Shown here: positions 1 to 7,918 of the stretch, piece after piece
How the letters are laid out: each line of letters starts with the position of its first letter
Numbering within the stretch: position 1 is the stretch's first letter
Assembly: GCF_018882325.1 (NCBI RefSeq)
Contig: NZ_JACVOQ010000006.1
Coordinates: 62,001 to 126,000, forward strand
Source: Polynucleobacter sp. 78F-HAINBA
Lineage (GTDB): Bacteria > Pseudomonadota > Gammaproteobacteria > Burkholderiales > Burkholderiaceae
Direction of reading: 5' to 3'
DNA: 64,000 bases
Notes under the pieces: generated by a model
The model's input: only the letters and a program-made list of their open reading frames with translations
Databases searched by the model: none
Told to the model about the DNA's origin: nothing
Made by a program: the position numbers and the translations under genes

Positions 1-462
1 AATAATTTGATTAAAGGTACTGAGTTTGAAAATGCTTCCCTAGAAGACATCGTTAAAAAATCTGCTGGCGGTGTTTTCAATAACGCCGCTCAAGTATGGA
101 ACCATACTTTTTACTGGAATAGCATGAAGCCAAATGGCGGTGGCGCTCCAACTGGCCCATTGGCTGATGCAATTAATGCGAAGTGGGGCTCTTTTGATAA
201 GTTCAAAGAAGGGTTCACAAAGTGCGCAGTAGGTACCTTTGGATCTGGTTGGGCATGGTTGGTTAAGAAAGCTGATGGCTCACTTGATTTGGTTTCAACT
301 AGCAATGCAGCTACACCACTGACTACTGATGCCAAAGCTTTGCTGACTTGTGACGTTTGGGAGCATGCTTATTACATTGATACTCGCAATGCTCGTCCAA
401 AGTACTTAGAAAATTTCTGGAATGTAGTGAATTGGGATTTTGCTAGCGAGAATTTTGCTTAA
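1..462 (+). CDS. sodB: Fe superoxide dismutase, C-terminal part (cut by window edge)
   Basis: Converts superoxide to oxygen and hydrogen peroxide in the cytoplasm using one iron. The frame is open from base 1, so the N-terminus with the first iron ligands lies outside; 153 of about 193 residues are present. Visible are HTFYW (helical His ligand region), FGSGWAWLV, and [10 protein letters not shown] carrying the Asp and His metal ligands, then the usual C-terminal [11 protein letters not shown]. Fe rather than Mn is inferred from overall resemblance to SodB. The TTG at base 7 is an internal codon, not a start. Genes for peroxide and oxygen defence follow within 3 kb, on the other strand. Confidence 0.95.
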   Translation, partial: NNLIKGTEFENASLEDIVKKSAGGVFNNAAQVWNHTFYWNSMKPNGGGAPTGPLADAINAKWGSFDKFKEGFTKCAVGTFGSGWAWLVKKADGSLDLVSTSNAATPLTTDAKALLTCDVWEHAYYIDTRNARPKYLENFWNVVNWDFASENFA

Positions 463-499
463 TTCTCGCTAATACATTCATTTCCATTAGAAAGTACTT

Positions 500-1090
500 A
501 TGTCATCCATCTTTACCTCATTGGGGCGCACAGTTTTCGCTGGCTTTGTGCTTCTTGCCTTAATTGTTTTGGCTTTAGGTGCAAACCTCAGCTCAATTGA
601 GTTGCCGTTCTTGTTCCGCTGGATTCACGTGATGGTTGGCGTGATGTGGATTGGCTTGCTCTGGTACTTCAATTTTGTGCAGATTCCTTCTATGCCAAAA
701 ATCCCGGATGAGCAGAAGCCTGCTATTGGCAAAGTAATTGCTCCAACAGCCTTGTTTTGGTTCCGCTGGGCAGCTTTATTTACCGTTGTTAGCGGTTTAA
801 TTTTGGCTGTATTGAATGGTTATGCTCATCAAGCATTTACATTGCAAGCGCCATTCCGTGCCATCGGCCTAGGTATGTGGATTGCTTTGCTAATGGCCTT
901 CAACGTTTGGTTCATTATTTGGCCAAATCAAAAACGTGCCCTAGGCATCGTGGCAGTTGAGCCGGACGTTAAAGCCAAGTCAGCACGTGTTGCAATGTTG
1001 ACTTCACGCTTCAATACGATGCTTTCTGTACCAATGTTGTTTTTGATGGTTGCTCAATCACATAACTCAACTTGGTTTGTTATCGTTTGA
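500..1090 (+). CDS. PuuD-like (urate hydroxylase-type) membrane protein
   Basis: Integral membrane protein of 196 residues with about four hydrophobic segments. The stretch with FRWIHVMVGVMWIGLLWYFN resembles the membrane domain of the PuuD (DUF989) family, whose long members carry a C-terminal cytochrome c and oxidise urate. Here the cytochrome part is absent, so urate oxidation should not be assumed; it may be a redox or ion-related membrane protein. ATG start lies 37 bases after sodB; a strong hairpin terminator follows 24 bases after the stop. It may be co-transcribed with sodB. Confidence 0.75.
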   Translation: MSSIFTSLGRTVFAGFVLLALIVLALGANLSSIELPFLFRWIHVMVGVMWIGLLWYFNFVQIPSMPKIPDEQKPAIGKVIAPTALFWFRWAALFTVVSGLILAVLNGYAHQAFTLQAPFRAIGLGMWIALLMAFNVWFIIWPNQKRALGIVAVEPDVKAKSARVAMLTSRFNTMLSVPMLFLMVAQSHNSTWFVIV

Positions 1091-1114
1091 TAAATAGACC
1101 GTAGTAGATCATCT

Positions 1115-1142
1115 AAAAGGCCCGCAGATGCGGGCCTTTTCT
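1115..1142. terminator. Bidirectional rho-independent terminator
   Basis: A perfect stem AAAAGGCCCGC / GCGGGCCTTTT surrounds a three-base loop, with U-runs in both directions. It serves the PuuD-like gene on the plus strand and the rubredoxin-reductase gene on the minus strand, which converge here. Confidence 0.9.
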
Positions 1143-1193
1143 TATTCCTAAATCCGTTTGAATGAATAGGCAGGTAGTCGCAAAGACTTGCTT

Positions 1194-2363
1194 CTATTGC
1201 AGGATTGGCGGTAATTCTTTTGTGAGGGCGCCACGTTGCGCCGTCGCGGATCCAAGCAAAGCAAAGCCAAGTAATTTTCCATCGCTTGATTCAAAGCGGG
1301 CCTCGAGGCCGCCTTCCACGGGAATAATCTTCCAATCGCCAACCGCACCCTTTGCTGGTGGCGAAACAATGGTCGGTAGTGAAGGTGTCTTCACCATCAC
1401 TGGCATGGCGGGGTAGGTGAGGGCTGCTGCCTGTCCAAGCAAGTTTGGCGCCAAAGCGCGCGCTGCCTGCATGATAGGCATGACATAAGGTAAAACCAAG
1501 CCATCCACTTCAGCACAGTCGCCAATAGCAAATACATTTTTAGCGCTAGTTTCTAGTTGGCGATTAACGGTGATGCCTGCGCTCGTGGCAATTCCAGCGG
1601 CCTTAGCCAACTCTAGTCTAGGCTTTAGACCAACAGCCGATAGAAACACATCGCTAGTAATTGTCGATCCATTAGCAAGGGTGATTGTGAGGGAGTCTGC
1701 GTTACGATCGATCGATTGCACGGTAGTAGCAAAGTGCCAGCGAACTCCAGCATCACTTAGCTTCTCTTGCAGAGCTTGTGCTGCCGCCTCGGGAAGTAGT
1801 CGACCCAGAGCCTGTGGCGCCAAATCAATCACATCAACTTCGTAAGAACCTAAAACTAAATCATTTGCAAACTCACAGCCAATGAGTCCAGCCCCAAGAA
1901 TGGCAATACGTTTTTTGCCTTCAATCGTTTTACGAAACTGGGCATATTCCTCAAGATCATTAACGGTGATTACTTCATTAGCTGCATTGCCCTGTAAAGG
2001 TAGGCGAATTTGATCTGCGCCTAAGCCCAGCACCAACTTACCGTAAGGAATGTTTCCTTTGGAAGTTGTAATTATCTGGGCGGCAGTATCAATTGCTGTG
2101 ACATCAGCATCACCCAGAATAGTCATCTCCAACTGCGTTGCCATTCCTTCAGCATTTGTAGAGACTAATTGCTCTGCTGATTTATTGCTGGCGAGGGCGG
2201 TAGAGAGCATAGGCTTCGAATAGAAGTAGCCTGGCTCCCGAGTCACTAGCGTAATGGGTGCAGTCTTGTCGAGTTTGCGAAGTTCACGAACAAGGGTATA
2301 TCCAGCTAAGCCGCTACCAATGATGACTATTCCTGATGGTGATGCTTGATTCTGTTGATCCAA
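1194..2363 (-). CDS. Rubredoxin reductase-like FAD/NAD(P)H oxidoreductase
   Basis: Flavoprotein of 389 residues. An N-terminal FAD-binding GSGLAG motif (about residues 17-22), a second Rossmann motif for NAD(P)H (AILGAGLIGCEFAND, about 150-164), and the FAD-binding VFAIGDCAEVDG near residue 280 mark the rubredoxin/ferredoxin reductase class. It is expected to pass electrons from NAD(P)H to the rubredoxin encoded 48 bases upstream on the same strand, and from there to rubrerythrin. ATG start at 2363. The three genes look like one operon ending at the shared terminator near 1130. Electron flow is inferred from gene order. Confidence 0.88.
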   Translation of the reverse strand: MDQQNQASPSGIVIIGSGLAGYTLVRELRKLDKTAPITLVTREPGYFYSKPMLSTALASNKSAEQLVSTNAEGMATQLEMTILGDADVTAIDTAAQIITTSKGNIPYGKLVLGLGADQIRLPLQGNAANEVITVNDLEEYAQFRKTIEGKKRIAILGAGLIGCEFANDLVLGSYEVDVIDLAPQALGRLLPEAAAQALQEKLSDAGVRWHFATTVQSIDRNADSLTITLANGSTITSDVFLSAVGLKPRLELAKAAGIATSAGITVNRQLETSAKNVFAIGDCAEVDGLVLPYVMPIMQAARALAPNLLGQAAALTYPAMPVMVKTPSLPTIVSPPAKGAVGDWKIIPVEGGLEARFESSDGKLLGFALLGSATAQRGALTKELPPILQ

Positions 2364-2411
2364 AGCTGAACTCCCTAGTAATGCGGTTATACGATTGATG
2401 TAAGTTTTGAA

Positions 2412-2579
2412 TTAAGAAACTTGAACCATTTCAAAGTCAGATTTTGCTACGCCACAGTCTGGGCACTCCCAATCTTCAGGAATGTCGGCCCAAGCAGTGC
2501 CAGCAGGAATGCCTTCTTCCGGTAAGCCCTTTGCTTCGTCATAGATGAAGCCACATACGATACATTGCCAAGATTTCAT
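2412..2579 (-). CDS. Rubredoxin
   Basis: Small iron protein of 55 residues that shuttles one electron. Two Cys-X2-Cys-Gly knuckles are present: CIVCG at residues 6-10 and CPDCG at 39-43, the four ligands of the single Fe. The core also has the family's FIYDEAKG and PEDWECP signatures, so it is a complete single-domain rubredoxin. ATG at 2579, TAA at 2412-2414; a GGAAA-like ribosome site precedes it. It lies between rubrerythrin and the FAD reductase, which gives the electron chain NAD(P)H, reductase, rubredoxin, rubrerythrin. Confidence 0.95.
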   Translation of the reverse strand: MKSWQCIVCGFIYDEAKGLPEEGIPAGTAWADIPEDWECPDCGVAKSDFEMVQVS

Positions 2580-2641
2580 GATATTTCCTTAAAGATAATT
2601 CGATCAGTTTAAATTTAATTCCGTTTTATTTCCGAAGTGGC

Positions 2642-3133
2642 TTAGGATGCCGCAAATACTTTTGCCTTTTCTAAGGCATTTTTGTAGTGATTAGCATGAC
2701 GCTCCTCTACATTGGCCAAGGCTGCAAACCGTTTGGCCGCCTTTGCCAGCATTGCCTGAAACTGCTCGGAGTGTTCTTTTGACTCGGCAATTTGCTCATC
2801 GATTTCAGCTACAGCTGCTGTATTGCCCTCTTCTACTGCTGTTTTACGAAAGTTTGGGTACATTTCTGTGTATTCATAGGTTTCACCCTCAATCGCAATT
2901 TCTAAGGCGCGCTGCGGGGTAATCGAGCTAGCGGGATAGAGTAGGTCGAGATGGCCAAAAGCATGCATGACTTCTTGATCTGCAGTTGCCTCAAAGATTT
3001 CGGCCGTATCAATATCGCCTGCAGCACGTGCTAATTTAGCAAAATAGCGATACTTAATATGTGCCATGGATTCACCCGCAAATGCGGATTCCAAGTTTTG
3101 GATGGTTTTAATTTCTGGGCGAGCCATTTTCAT
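2642..3133 (-). CDS. Rubrerythrin-type di-iron peroxidase without rubredoxin domain
   Basis: Ferritin-like four-helix protein of 163 residues that reduces hydrogen peroxide at a di-iron site. Expected carboxylate/His ligands are visible: an early Glu in ESAFAGESMAH, EVMH near residue 54, and a C-terminal EERHANH. Classic rubrerythrins (about 190 residues) end in a rubredoxin domain with two Cys pairs; here the protein ends after the helix bundle and has no cysteines. Rubredoxin is supplied by the next gene. ATG at 3133 follows a GGAATG-type site; the next ATG (MARPEI) is a possible alternative. The promoter faces oxyR. Confidence 0.92.
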   Translation of the reverse strand: MKMARPEIKTIQNLESAFAGESMAHIKYRYFAKLARAAGDIDTAEIFEATADQEVMHAFGHLDLLYPASSITPQRALEIAIEGETYEYTEMYPNFRKTAVEEGNTAAVAEIDEQIAESKEHSEQFQAMLAKAAKRFAALANVEERHANHYKNALEKAKVFAAS

Positions 3134-3209
3134 TCCTTTTTATTTATGTTGGTCAGTGATGTTTAAACACCATGGAATGAATTCTGAACCTCAAATGATG
3201 ATCAGTCCA

Positions 3210-3233
3210 ATAAATAATAATGATATTATTTAT
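3210..3233. promoter_or_regulatory. AT-rich palindrome between rubrerythrin and oxyR, candidate OxyR operator
   Basis: Perfect 10-base inverted repeat ATAAATAATA / TATTATTTAT with a four-base spacer, 33 bases before the oxyR start and 77 before the rubrerythrin start. LysR-family regulators usually bind such dyads in the divergent promoter and OxyR sites are AT-rich. Binding is inferred from position and symmetry only. Confidence 0.5.
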
Positions 3234-3266
3234 CTAATAAATTGATTATAGGGACATCTACAGATT

Positions 3267-4214
3267 ATGGCTGCTCTACCTTCATTGCGTCAGCTTCGCT
3301 ATTTTGTAGCAATTGCTCAAGAGCTTAATTTCACCCGAGCAGCAGAAGTCTGTTTCGTGGGCCAATCCACTTTGAGTGCAGGCTTAAAAGAGCTTGAGGA
3401 TGGCCTGGGCATCCGCTTGGTGGAGCGGGATCGTCAAAATGTAGCAATTACACCGATCGGCCTTGAGATTCTGGAGAGGGCGAAGACGATCTTAGCTTCA
3501 TCCCAAGATTTGGTGGAATACGCCGATGCTGCAGGCAAGCCCATGGCTGGGACTATTCGCCTCGGTGTGATCCCAACCATCGCACCATTCTTACTCCCAA
3601 ATGTGATGCCAGATATTCGGACCCGCTTTCCGAGTCTGAAGATTGCCTTGCGCGAGGACCTGACGGCCAATCTTTTAACTAGATTGGCTGAGCATCAATT
3701 GGATTTCATTTTGATTGCCTTGCCCTATGAGACCTCAGGTTTATTGGTTAAAGAATTATTTGATGATGAGTTTTGGCTGGTTGCCAGGGAAGATGATCCA
3801 GCACTCAAGGGCAAGGAGATTTATCTGCCGGCAAAAATGGCGGAGAGACTACTACTTTTAGAAGAGGGGCACTGTTTACGCGAACACACATTGCAAGCTT
3901 GCAAGCGCTCAGATATTCGCAAAGCGGACGGTATGGAAGCCACGAGCTTACTAACACTGCTACAGATGGTGGACTCCGGAATGGGAATTGCATTGTTGCC
4001 AGAGATGGCGGTGAGGGGTGGTTTATTAAATGGCACTAGCTTGGAAGCTCGTCCATTGGCACCGCCTGCTCCTAAGCGAGTGATTGCCTTGGTAGCTCGT
4101 TCATCCACGGCTCACATAGAGGAGTTCCAAGCATTTTCTGATTGCATTCAGGAGAGATTCAAGAAGGGCGCCAAGAGTAGTCGTGGCGCGGTGAAGGGCT
4201 TACGCAAGGATTAA
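3267..4214 (+). CDS. oxyR: LysR-family hydrogen peroxide sensor OxyR
   Basis: Transcription factor of 315 residues. The N-terminal winged helix-turn-helix (residues 5-60, LRQLRYFVAIAQELNFTRAA) is followed by a periplasmic-binding-like sensor domain. Residues 197-212 hold GHCLREHTLQAC: Cys203 and Cys212 have exactly the spacing of the redox pair Cys199/Cys208 of E. coli OxyR, so a disulfide peroxide switch is expected. It is divergent from the rubrerythrin operon, its likely target. ATG start at 3267, 133 bases from the rubrerythrin start. A 10-base-stem hairpin follows the stop. Confidence 0.93.
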   Translation: MAALPSLRQLRYFVAIAQELNFTRAAEVCFVGQSTLSAGLKELEDGLGIRLVERDRQNVAITPIGLEILERAKTILASSQDLVEYADAAGKPMAGTIRLGVIPTIAPFLLPNVMPDIRTRFPSLKIALREDLTANLLTRLAEHQLDFILIALPYETSGLLVKELFDDEFWLVAREDDPALKGKEIYLPAKMAERLLLLEEGHCLREHTLQACKRSDIRKADGMEATSLLTLLQMVDSGMGIALLPEMAVRGGLLNGTSLEARPLAPPAPKRVIALVARSSTAHIEEFQAFSDCIQERFKKGAKSSRGAVKGLRKD

Positions 4215-4223
4215 GCTGTGCTC

Positions 4224-4246
4224 AGCAAGAATGCACCATTCTTGCT
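4224..4246 (+). terminator. Hairpin after oxyR (no clear U-run)
   Basis: Perfect stem AGCAAGAATG / CATTCTTGCT with a three-base loop starts 10 bases after the oxyR stop. No T-run follows, so it may stabilise the 3' end or terminate weakly. Confidence 0.5.
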
Positions 4247-4291
4247 ACAGTCCATGATCAAATAATTTATCAGTAAAAAAGAAAGAGTCTC

Positions 4292-5392
4292 ATGTCCGGA
4301 AAAGAAATCATGTTTACCCCTGTCAAGCTTGGCTCTATTGAGTTAAAGAACCGTCTGGTGATGGCACCGCTAACAAGAATGCGCGCTATCGATGGGGATG
4401 TGCCAAGTCCTTTGGCAAAAACATACTACCAACAAAGAGCAAGTGCTGGCCTCATCATCAGCGAAGCAACACAAATTTCCCCAATTGGAAAAGGCTATCC
4501 TGCCACCCCTGGAATTTATTCTGCTGAGCAAACTGCCGCATGGAAAGATATCGTCGATGCTGTTCACGCGAAGGGCGGCAAGATGGTTGCCCAACTCTGG
4601 CATGTGGGTCGTATTTCTCATTCCTCATTACATCCTGAGCAGGGTGCCCCTGAAGCGCCTTCTGCAATTGCACCTGCTGGTCAGACCTATGGCGCCGATT
4701 GGAAGTTGCATGACTATGAAACTCCTAAAGCAATGACGACTGAAGATATTGCGCTCCTATTAAAGGATTTTGAATTGGCTGCGGCTAATGCAAAAGCGGC
4801 GGGTTTTGACGGTATAGAAATTCATTCCGCAAATGGTTATCTGCTGGATCAATTTTTACAAGACAAAACCAATCAACGTACTGATGAGTATGGCGGCTCT
4901 ATCGAAAACCGTGTGCGTCTATTGGGCGAGGTGATTGAGTCGGTTGCTAAGGTATTCCCAAGCGACCGCATCGGTGTCCGACTTTCACCTTATGGTAGTT
5001 TTAACGATATGGCCGATAGCGATCCTATCGCTTTGTTTAATGCCGTCATTCAAAAGCTTAATGGCTACCAGTTATCCTATGTACACATGATTGAACCGCG
5101 TTCAACGACTGCGGGTGGTAACGATCAGATTGATGCGGGCGCCCCAATCACTTCTGAGATCTTCCGAAATGCATACAAAGGTAAATTCATTAGTGCTGGT
5201 GGATATGACCAAGCTATGGGAGAGGCTGTTCTTGAAGCTGGCTTAGCCGATGCAGTTGCTTATGGTCGTTTGTATATTGCCAACCCAGATTTAGCTGAGC
5301 GCTTTGAGCGGGGTGCTGCACTCAATGCCTACAACCGTGCAACGTTCTACGGTGGAGCAGAAGTAGGGTATACCGACTACCCAACGCTCTAA
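4292..5392 (+). CDS. nemA: Old yellow enzyme, N-ethylmaleimide reductase-like alkene reductase
   Basis: FMN-dependent (beta/alpha)8-barrel enzyme, 366 residues, that reduces activated C=C bonds such as those of enones and maleimides with NAD(P)H. Recognisable family blocks: FTPVKLGSIELKNRLVMAPLTRMRA near the N-terminus, AQLWHVGRISH (about 106-116), IEIHSANGYLLDQFLQDKTNQRTDEYGGSIENR with the catalytic HxxN region and substrate Tyr, and a C-terminal YGRLYIANPDLAERF phosphate-binding end. ATG at 4292 after an AAAGAAAGAG site; ATG at 4310 would remove six residues. Single-gene unit with its own terminator. Confidence 0.93.
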   Translation: MSGKEIMFTPVKLGSIELKNRLVMAPLTRMRAIDGDVPSPLAKTYYQQRASAGLIISEATQISPIGKGYPATPGIYSAEQTAAWKDIVDAVHAKGGKMVAQLWHVGRISHSSLHPEQGAPEAPSAIAPAGQTYGADWKLHDYETPKAMTTEDIALLLKDFELAAANAKAAGFDGIEIHSANGYLLDQFLQDKTNQRTDEYGGSIENRVRLLGEVIESVAKVFPSDRIGVRLSPYGSFNDMADSDPIALFNAVIQKLNGYQLSYVHMIEPRSTTAGGNDQIDAGAPITSEIFRNAYKGKFISAGGYDQAMGEAVLEAGLADAVAYGRLYIANPDLAERFERGAALNAYNRATFYGGAEVGYTDYPTL

Positions 5393-5410
5393 TCTAAATA
5401 ACTATTTATA

Positions 5411-5444
5411 GGGCCTCTATCGAAAGATGGGGGTCTTATTTTTT
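5411..5444 (+). terminator. Terminator after nemA
   Basis: Eleven-pair stem (three to four G-U pairs) closed by a GAAA tetraloop at 5422-5425 and followed by a T-rich run. It overlaps the 3' end of the opposite-strand gene ending at 5436. Confidence 0.75.
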
Positions 5445-5612
5445 GTCTTCGGGATCTTTCAATAGATCGTAGTGGTTCGCAACGAGTAGGAGTGCAATCG
5501 ATGCGCAACCCATGGCAAAGAATTGCCATTGATGCAACATGGCAGTTCCGATTACCGTCATTAGGATGGTCCAGCCAACCGCCATCTTGGCTTTTTTGCT
5601 TAAGGGTTTCAT
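5436..5612 (-). CDS. Small membrane protein of unknown function (58 aa)
   Basis: Not recognised as a named family. It has a Lys-rich start (MKPLSKKAKM), two adjacent hydrophobic stretches (about residues 11-25 and 31-46) and an acidic/Lys tail (LKDPEDKK), consistent with a two-helix inner-membrane hairpin. ATG at 5612, TAA at 5436-5438. It is last in a same-strand run after the 63-residue ORF (21-base gap), the DUF4239-like gene and the lactate dehydrogenase gene, so it is probably co-transcribed with them. Confidence 0.65.
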   Translation of the reverse strand: MKPLSKKAKMAVGWTILMTVIGTAMLHQWQFFAMGCASIALLLVANHYDLLKDPEDKK

Positions 5613-5633
5613 ATATCGGAATTCCAGTAAAAA

Positions 5634-5825
5634 TTATCTAACGGAAAGTCTGGCTCTGGCGCTCAGCTCATTTGGGGCTCCGCGCTTATCGATCTGAGAA
5701 AGTCTAAGGGCCTCTTGCTCAAAATCAATTTGAGCTGGATGAAATTCAATATTGCCCAAGTGAATGACGTAAGTCCATACCAATTCACGGCCTCTATCTT
5801 TGTATACATCTACAACGCGCTTCAT
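5634..5825 (-). CDS. Hypothetical protein (63 aa)
   Basis: Function unknown. A 63-residue soluble-looking polypeptide with a mixed-charge sequence and no cysteines; the middle (WTYVIHLGNIEFHPAQIDFEQEAL) looks like two beta strands followed by a helix. Its ATG overlaps the stop of the upstream DUF4239-like gene in an ATGA arrangement (5822-5825), strong evidence for translational coupling and hence for being real. It may work with that membrane protein. Confidence 0.65.
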   Translation of the reverse strand: MKRVVDVYKDRGRELVWTYVIHLGNIEFHPAQIDFEQEALRLSQIDKRGAPNELSARARLSVR

Positions 5826-6556
5826 TTTTTACCGCCCATGGTGAGTGCCGAGCTATGACCGGCGTTCATATTGTGTTTTAAATCAATCAAATTTCGTGGA
5901 TCGATACGAATCACGCCACCACGAGGGCTATCGATGTCTGCAATCAAAAAGAAAGAGATGGCAATCATCGTTGGAAAAATCATAAAGAGGCCGACATTGC
6001 GCTTAAAGTTTCTTGCGCCAAAGCCTACTAACATATTGGCGCCAATCGCGATTGCCGCCATTAACCACCAGGCAGCGGTCGGGATACGATTCCACCAGGC
6101 AGCCTGAGTGTATCCATGGGAATTAATCACATCATTCATCCCTGAGATGACTAGCGCAGTAGTGGGTGTTGATTGTGTACGTGCAACAGGGAGTAACTCA
6201 TTCCACATGGCATTCTCTAGTGCAATCGTACGCTGCGTAATTTGCCTAGCAGTTTCATGATCCTGCTTGGAATAGAACAAGATACGCTGATCCAGGTATT
6301 CGTTCAGCAAGCCTTTAATGGTCTCTGCAGTTTTGCTGGGCAGAAGATCTGCCCTTAAAAACTCAGTACCAATTGCATTTGCCTCAGCCTCTTCATAAGT
6401 CTGTCTTAAGTCATATCGAGCAATGGCCATAGAGAAGGTAAAGCCAATGATCAAACCCAGCAGAGTGAGTGTGGCCGTCTGGATGATTCCTAAATCCGCC
6501 GAGGTCTCAGTATCCTTTGTGCGGTACTTGCTCAATACGGCGTTACCAAACCACAC
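5822..6556 (-). CDS. DUF4239-like integral membrane protein
   Basis: Membrane protein of at least 244 residues: a hydrophobic segment TATLTLLGLIIGFTFSMAIA near residue 30, a long charged helical region, and two further segments near residues 155-175 and 185-205, then IDSPRGGVIRID, typical of DUF4239 proteins, whose function is unknown. The only usual start codon in this frame is GTG at 6556, but the frame is open upstream to about 6655 and encodes another convincing transmembrane helix (ELVFAISAVVLSGS), with an AGGAAC sequence near 6632-6637. The true start may therefore be upstream at a non-standard codon. The stop overlaps the next gene. Confidence 0.75.
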   Translation of the reverse strand: MWFGNAVLSKYRTKDTETSADLGIIQTATLTLLGLIIGFTFSMAIARYDLRQTYEEAEANAIGTEFLRADLLPSKTAETIKGLLNEYLDQRILFYSKQDHETARQITQRTIALENAMWNELLPVARTQSTPTTALVISGMNDVINSHGYTQAAWWNRIPTAAWWLMAAIAIGANMLVGFGARNFKRNVGLFMIFPTMIAISFFLIADIDSPRGGVIRIDPRNLIDLKHNMNAGHSSALTMGGKK

Positions 6557-6623
6557 TGAGCCCGAAAGGACTACAGCGGAAATGGCAAATACTAATTCAG
6601 GAGAGTTGGCTAAGTGTGGGATA

Positions 6624-7769
6624 TTAAAAAGTTCCTGGATACAAAATATCTTTAGTCACATTCTGAATATCACGATGTCCTGTAAACGCCATCGTGATAT
6701 CCAATTCATTGTGAATAATGTCGAGGCATTTAGTCACGCCAGCTTCGCCCATGGCACCCAAGCCATAGAGGAAAGGGCGGCCAATCATCGTACCGCGTGC
6801 ACCAAGTGCCCAAGCTTTCAATACGTCTTGTCCAGACCGAATACCGCCATCCATCCAAACCTCAATATCCTTGCCAACCGCATTAACGATGCCAGGCAAA
6901 GCTTTGATGCTAGAGATGGCGCCATCTAATTGACGGCCACCATGATTGGAAACAATCAAGGCATCGGCGCCGGAGTTTGCAGCAAAGCGCGCATCCTCTT
7001 CGTCCAAGATGCCTTTAATGATTAACTTGCCACCCCAGAGTTTTTTAATCCACTCCACATCATCCCAGCTTAGGCCTGGATCAAACTGTTCGGCAGTCCA
7101 AGAGGAGAGGGAGGACATATTGCCAACACCAGTAGCGTGACCAACAATATTGCGAAAGGTTCTGCGAGGAGTCATTGTCATGCCCATGCACCAGCGTGGC
7201 TTGGTCATCATGTTGATCATGTTGGCAATGGTCAGCTTTGGAGGTGCAGACAAACCATTTTTTAAATCTTTATGGCGTTGTCCCAAAATCTGTAAATCCA
7301 ACGTCAATACAAGGGCAGAGCACTTGGCAGCTTTGGCGCGTTCAATGAGGCGCTCAATAAAGCCACGGTCTTTCATGACATAGAGCTGAAACCAAAACGG
7401 TTTAGTGGTGCGTTCTGCCACATCCTCAATCGAGCAAATACTCATGGTGGATAAGCAGAAGGGAACACCAAACTTTTCAGCGGCACGGGCGGCCAGGATT
7501 TCACCATCGGCGTGTTGCATACCAGTCAAACCAGTTGGTGCAAGTGCTACAGGCATTGCGACCTCTTGACCCACCATGGTTGTTTTGGTCGTGCGGTTGG
7601 TCATGTCTACGGCAACGCGCTGACGCAGTTTGATCTTCTGAAAATCCGATTCGTTGGCTCGGTAGGTAGATTCAGTCCATGAGCCAGAGTCTGCATAGTC
7701 ATAGAACATCTTAGGGGTGCGTTTTTGGTGCAGAACTCGTAAATCTTCAATATTGGTGATGATTGCCAC
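6624..7769 (-). CDS. lldD: FMN-dependent L-lactate / alpha-hydroxyacid dehydrogenase
   Basis: About 381 residues of the LldD/glycolate oxidase family, which oxidises 2-hydroxyacids such as L-lactate to the 2-keto acid with FMN, usually feeding the respiratory chain. Seen: MFYDYADSGSWTE at the N-terminus, ALAPTGLTGM, WFQLYVMKDRG, the catalytic block VSNHGGRQLDGA (His and Arg), and the phosphate site MDGGIRSGQDVLKA ... GARGTMIGRPFLYGL. I choose GTG at 7769 (MAIITNIEDL), which matches the family N-terminus; the open frame runs to 7868 but gains only unrelated residues. Substrate may be another hydroxyacid. First gene of the run that includes the DUF4239-like protein. Confidence 0.9.
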   Translation of the reverse strand: MAIITNIEDLRVLHQKRTPKMFYDYADSGSWTESTYRANESDFQKIKLRQRVAVDMTNRTTKTTMVGQEVAMPVALAPTGLTGMQHADGEILAARAAEKFGVPFCLSTMSICSIEDVAERTTKPFWFQLYVMKDRGFIERLIERAKAAKCSALVLTLDLQILGQRHKDLKNGLSAPPKLTIANMINMMTKPRWCMGMTMTPRRTFRNIVGHATGVGNMSSLSSWTAEQFDPGLSWDDVEWIKKLWGGKLIIKGILDEEDARFAANSGADALIVSNHGGRQLDGAISSIKALPGIVNAVGKDIEVWMDGGIRSGQDVLKAWALGARGTMIGRPFLYGLGAMGEAGVTKCLDIIHNELDITMAFTGHRDIQNVTKDILYPGTF

Positions 7770-7918
7770 TAAAACCCCCTTTGTATATTGCCAATGCCAG
7801 ATGTCTGGCGCTAATTTAAGCTCTATCTTAGCAATACCAGGCAATTTGTTTCTACAATGCGTAGGCAAAGCCCTTCTTGGGGCTCAAAATACCTATTTAT
7901 TCACCTAAATCCTCCTGA

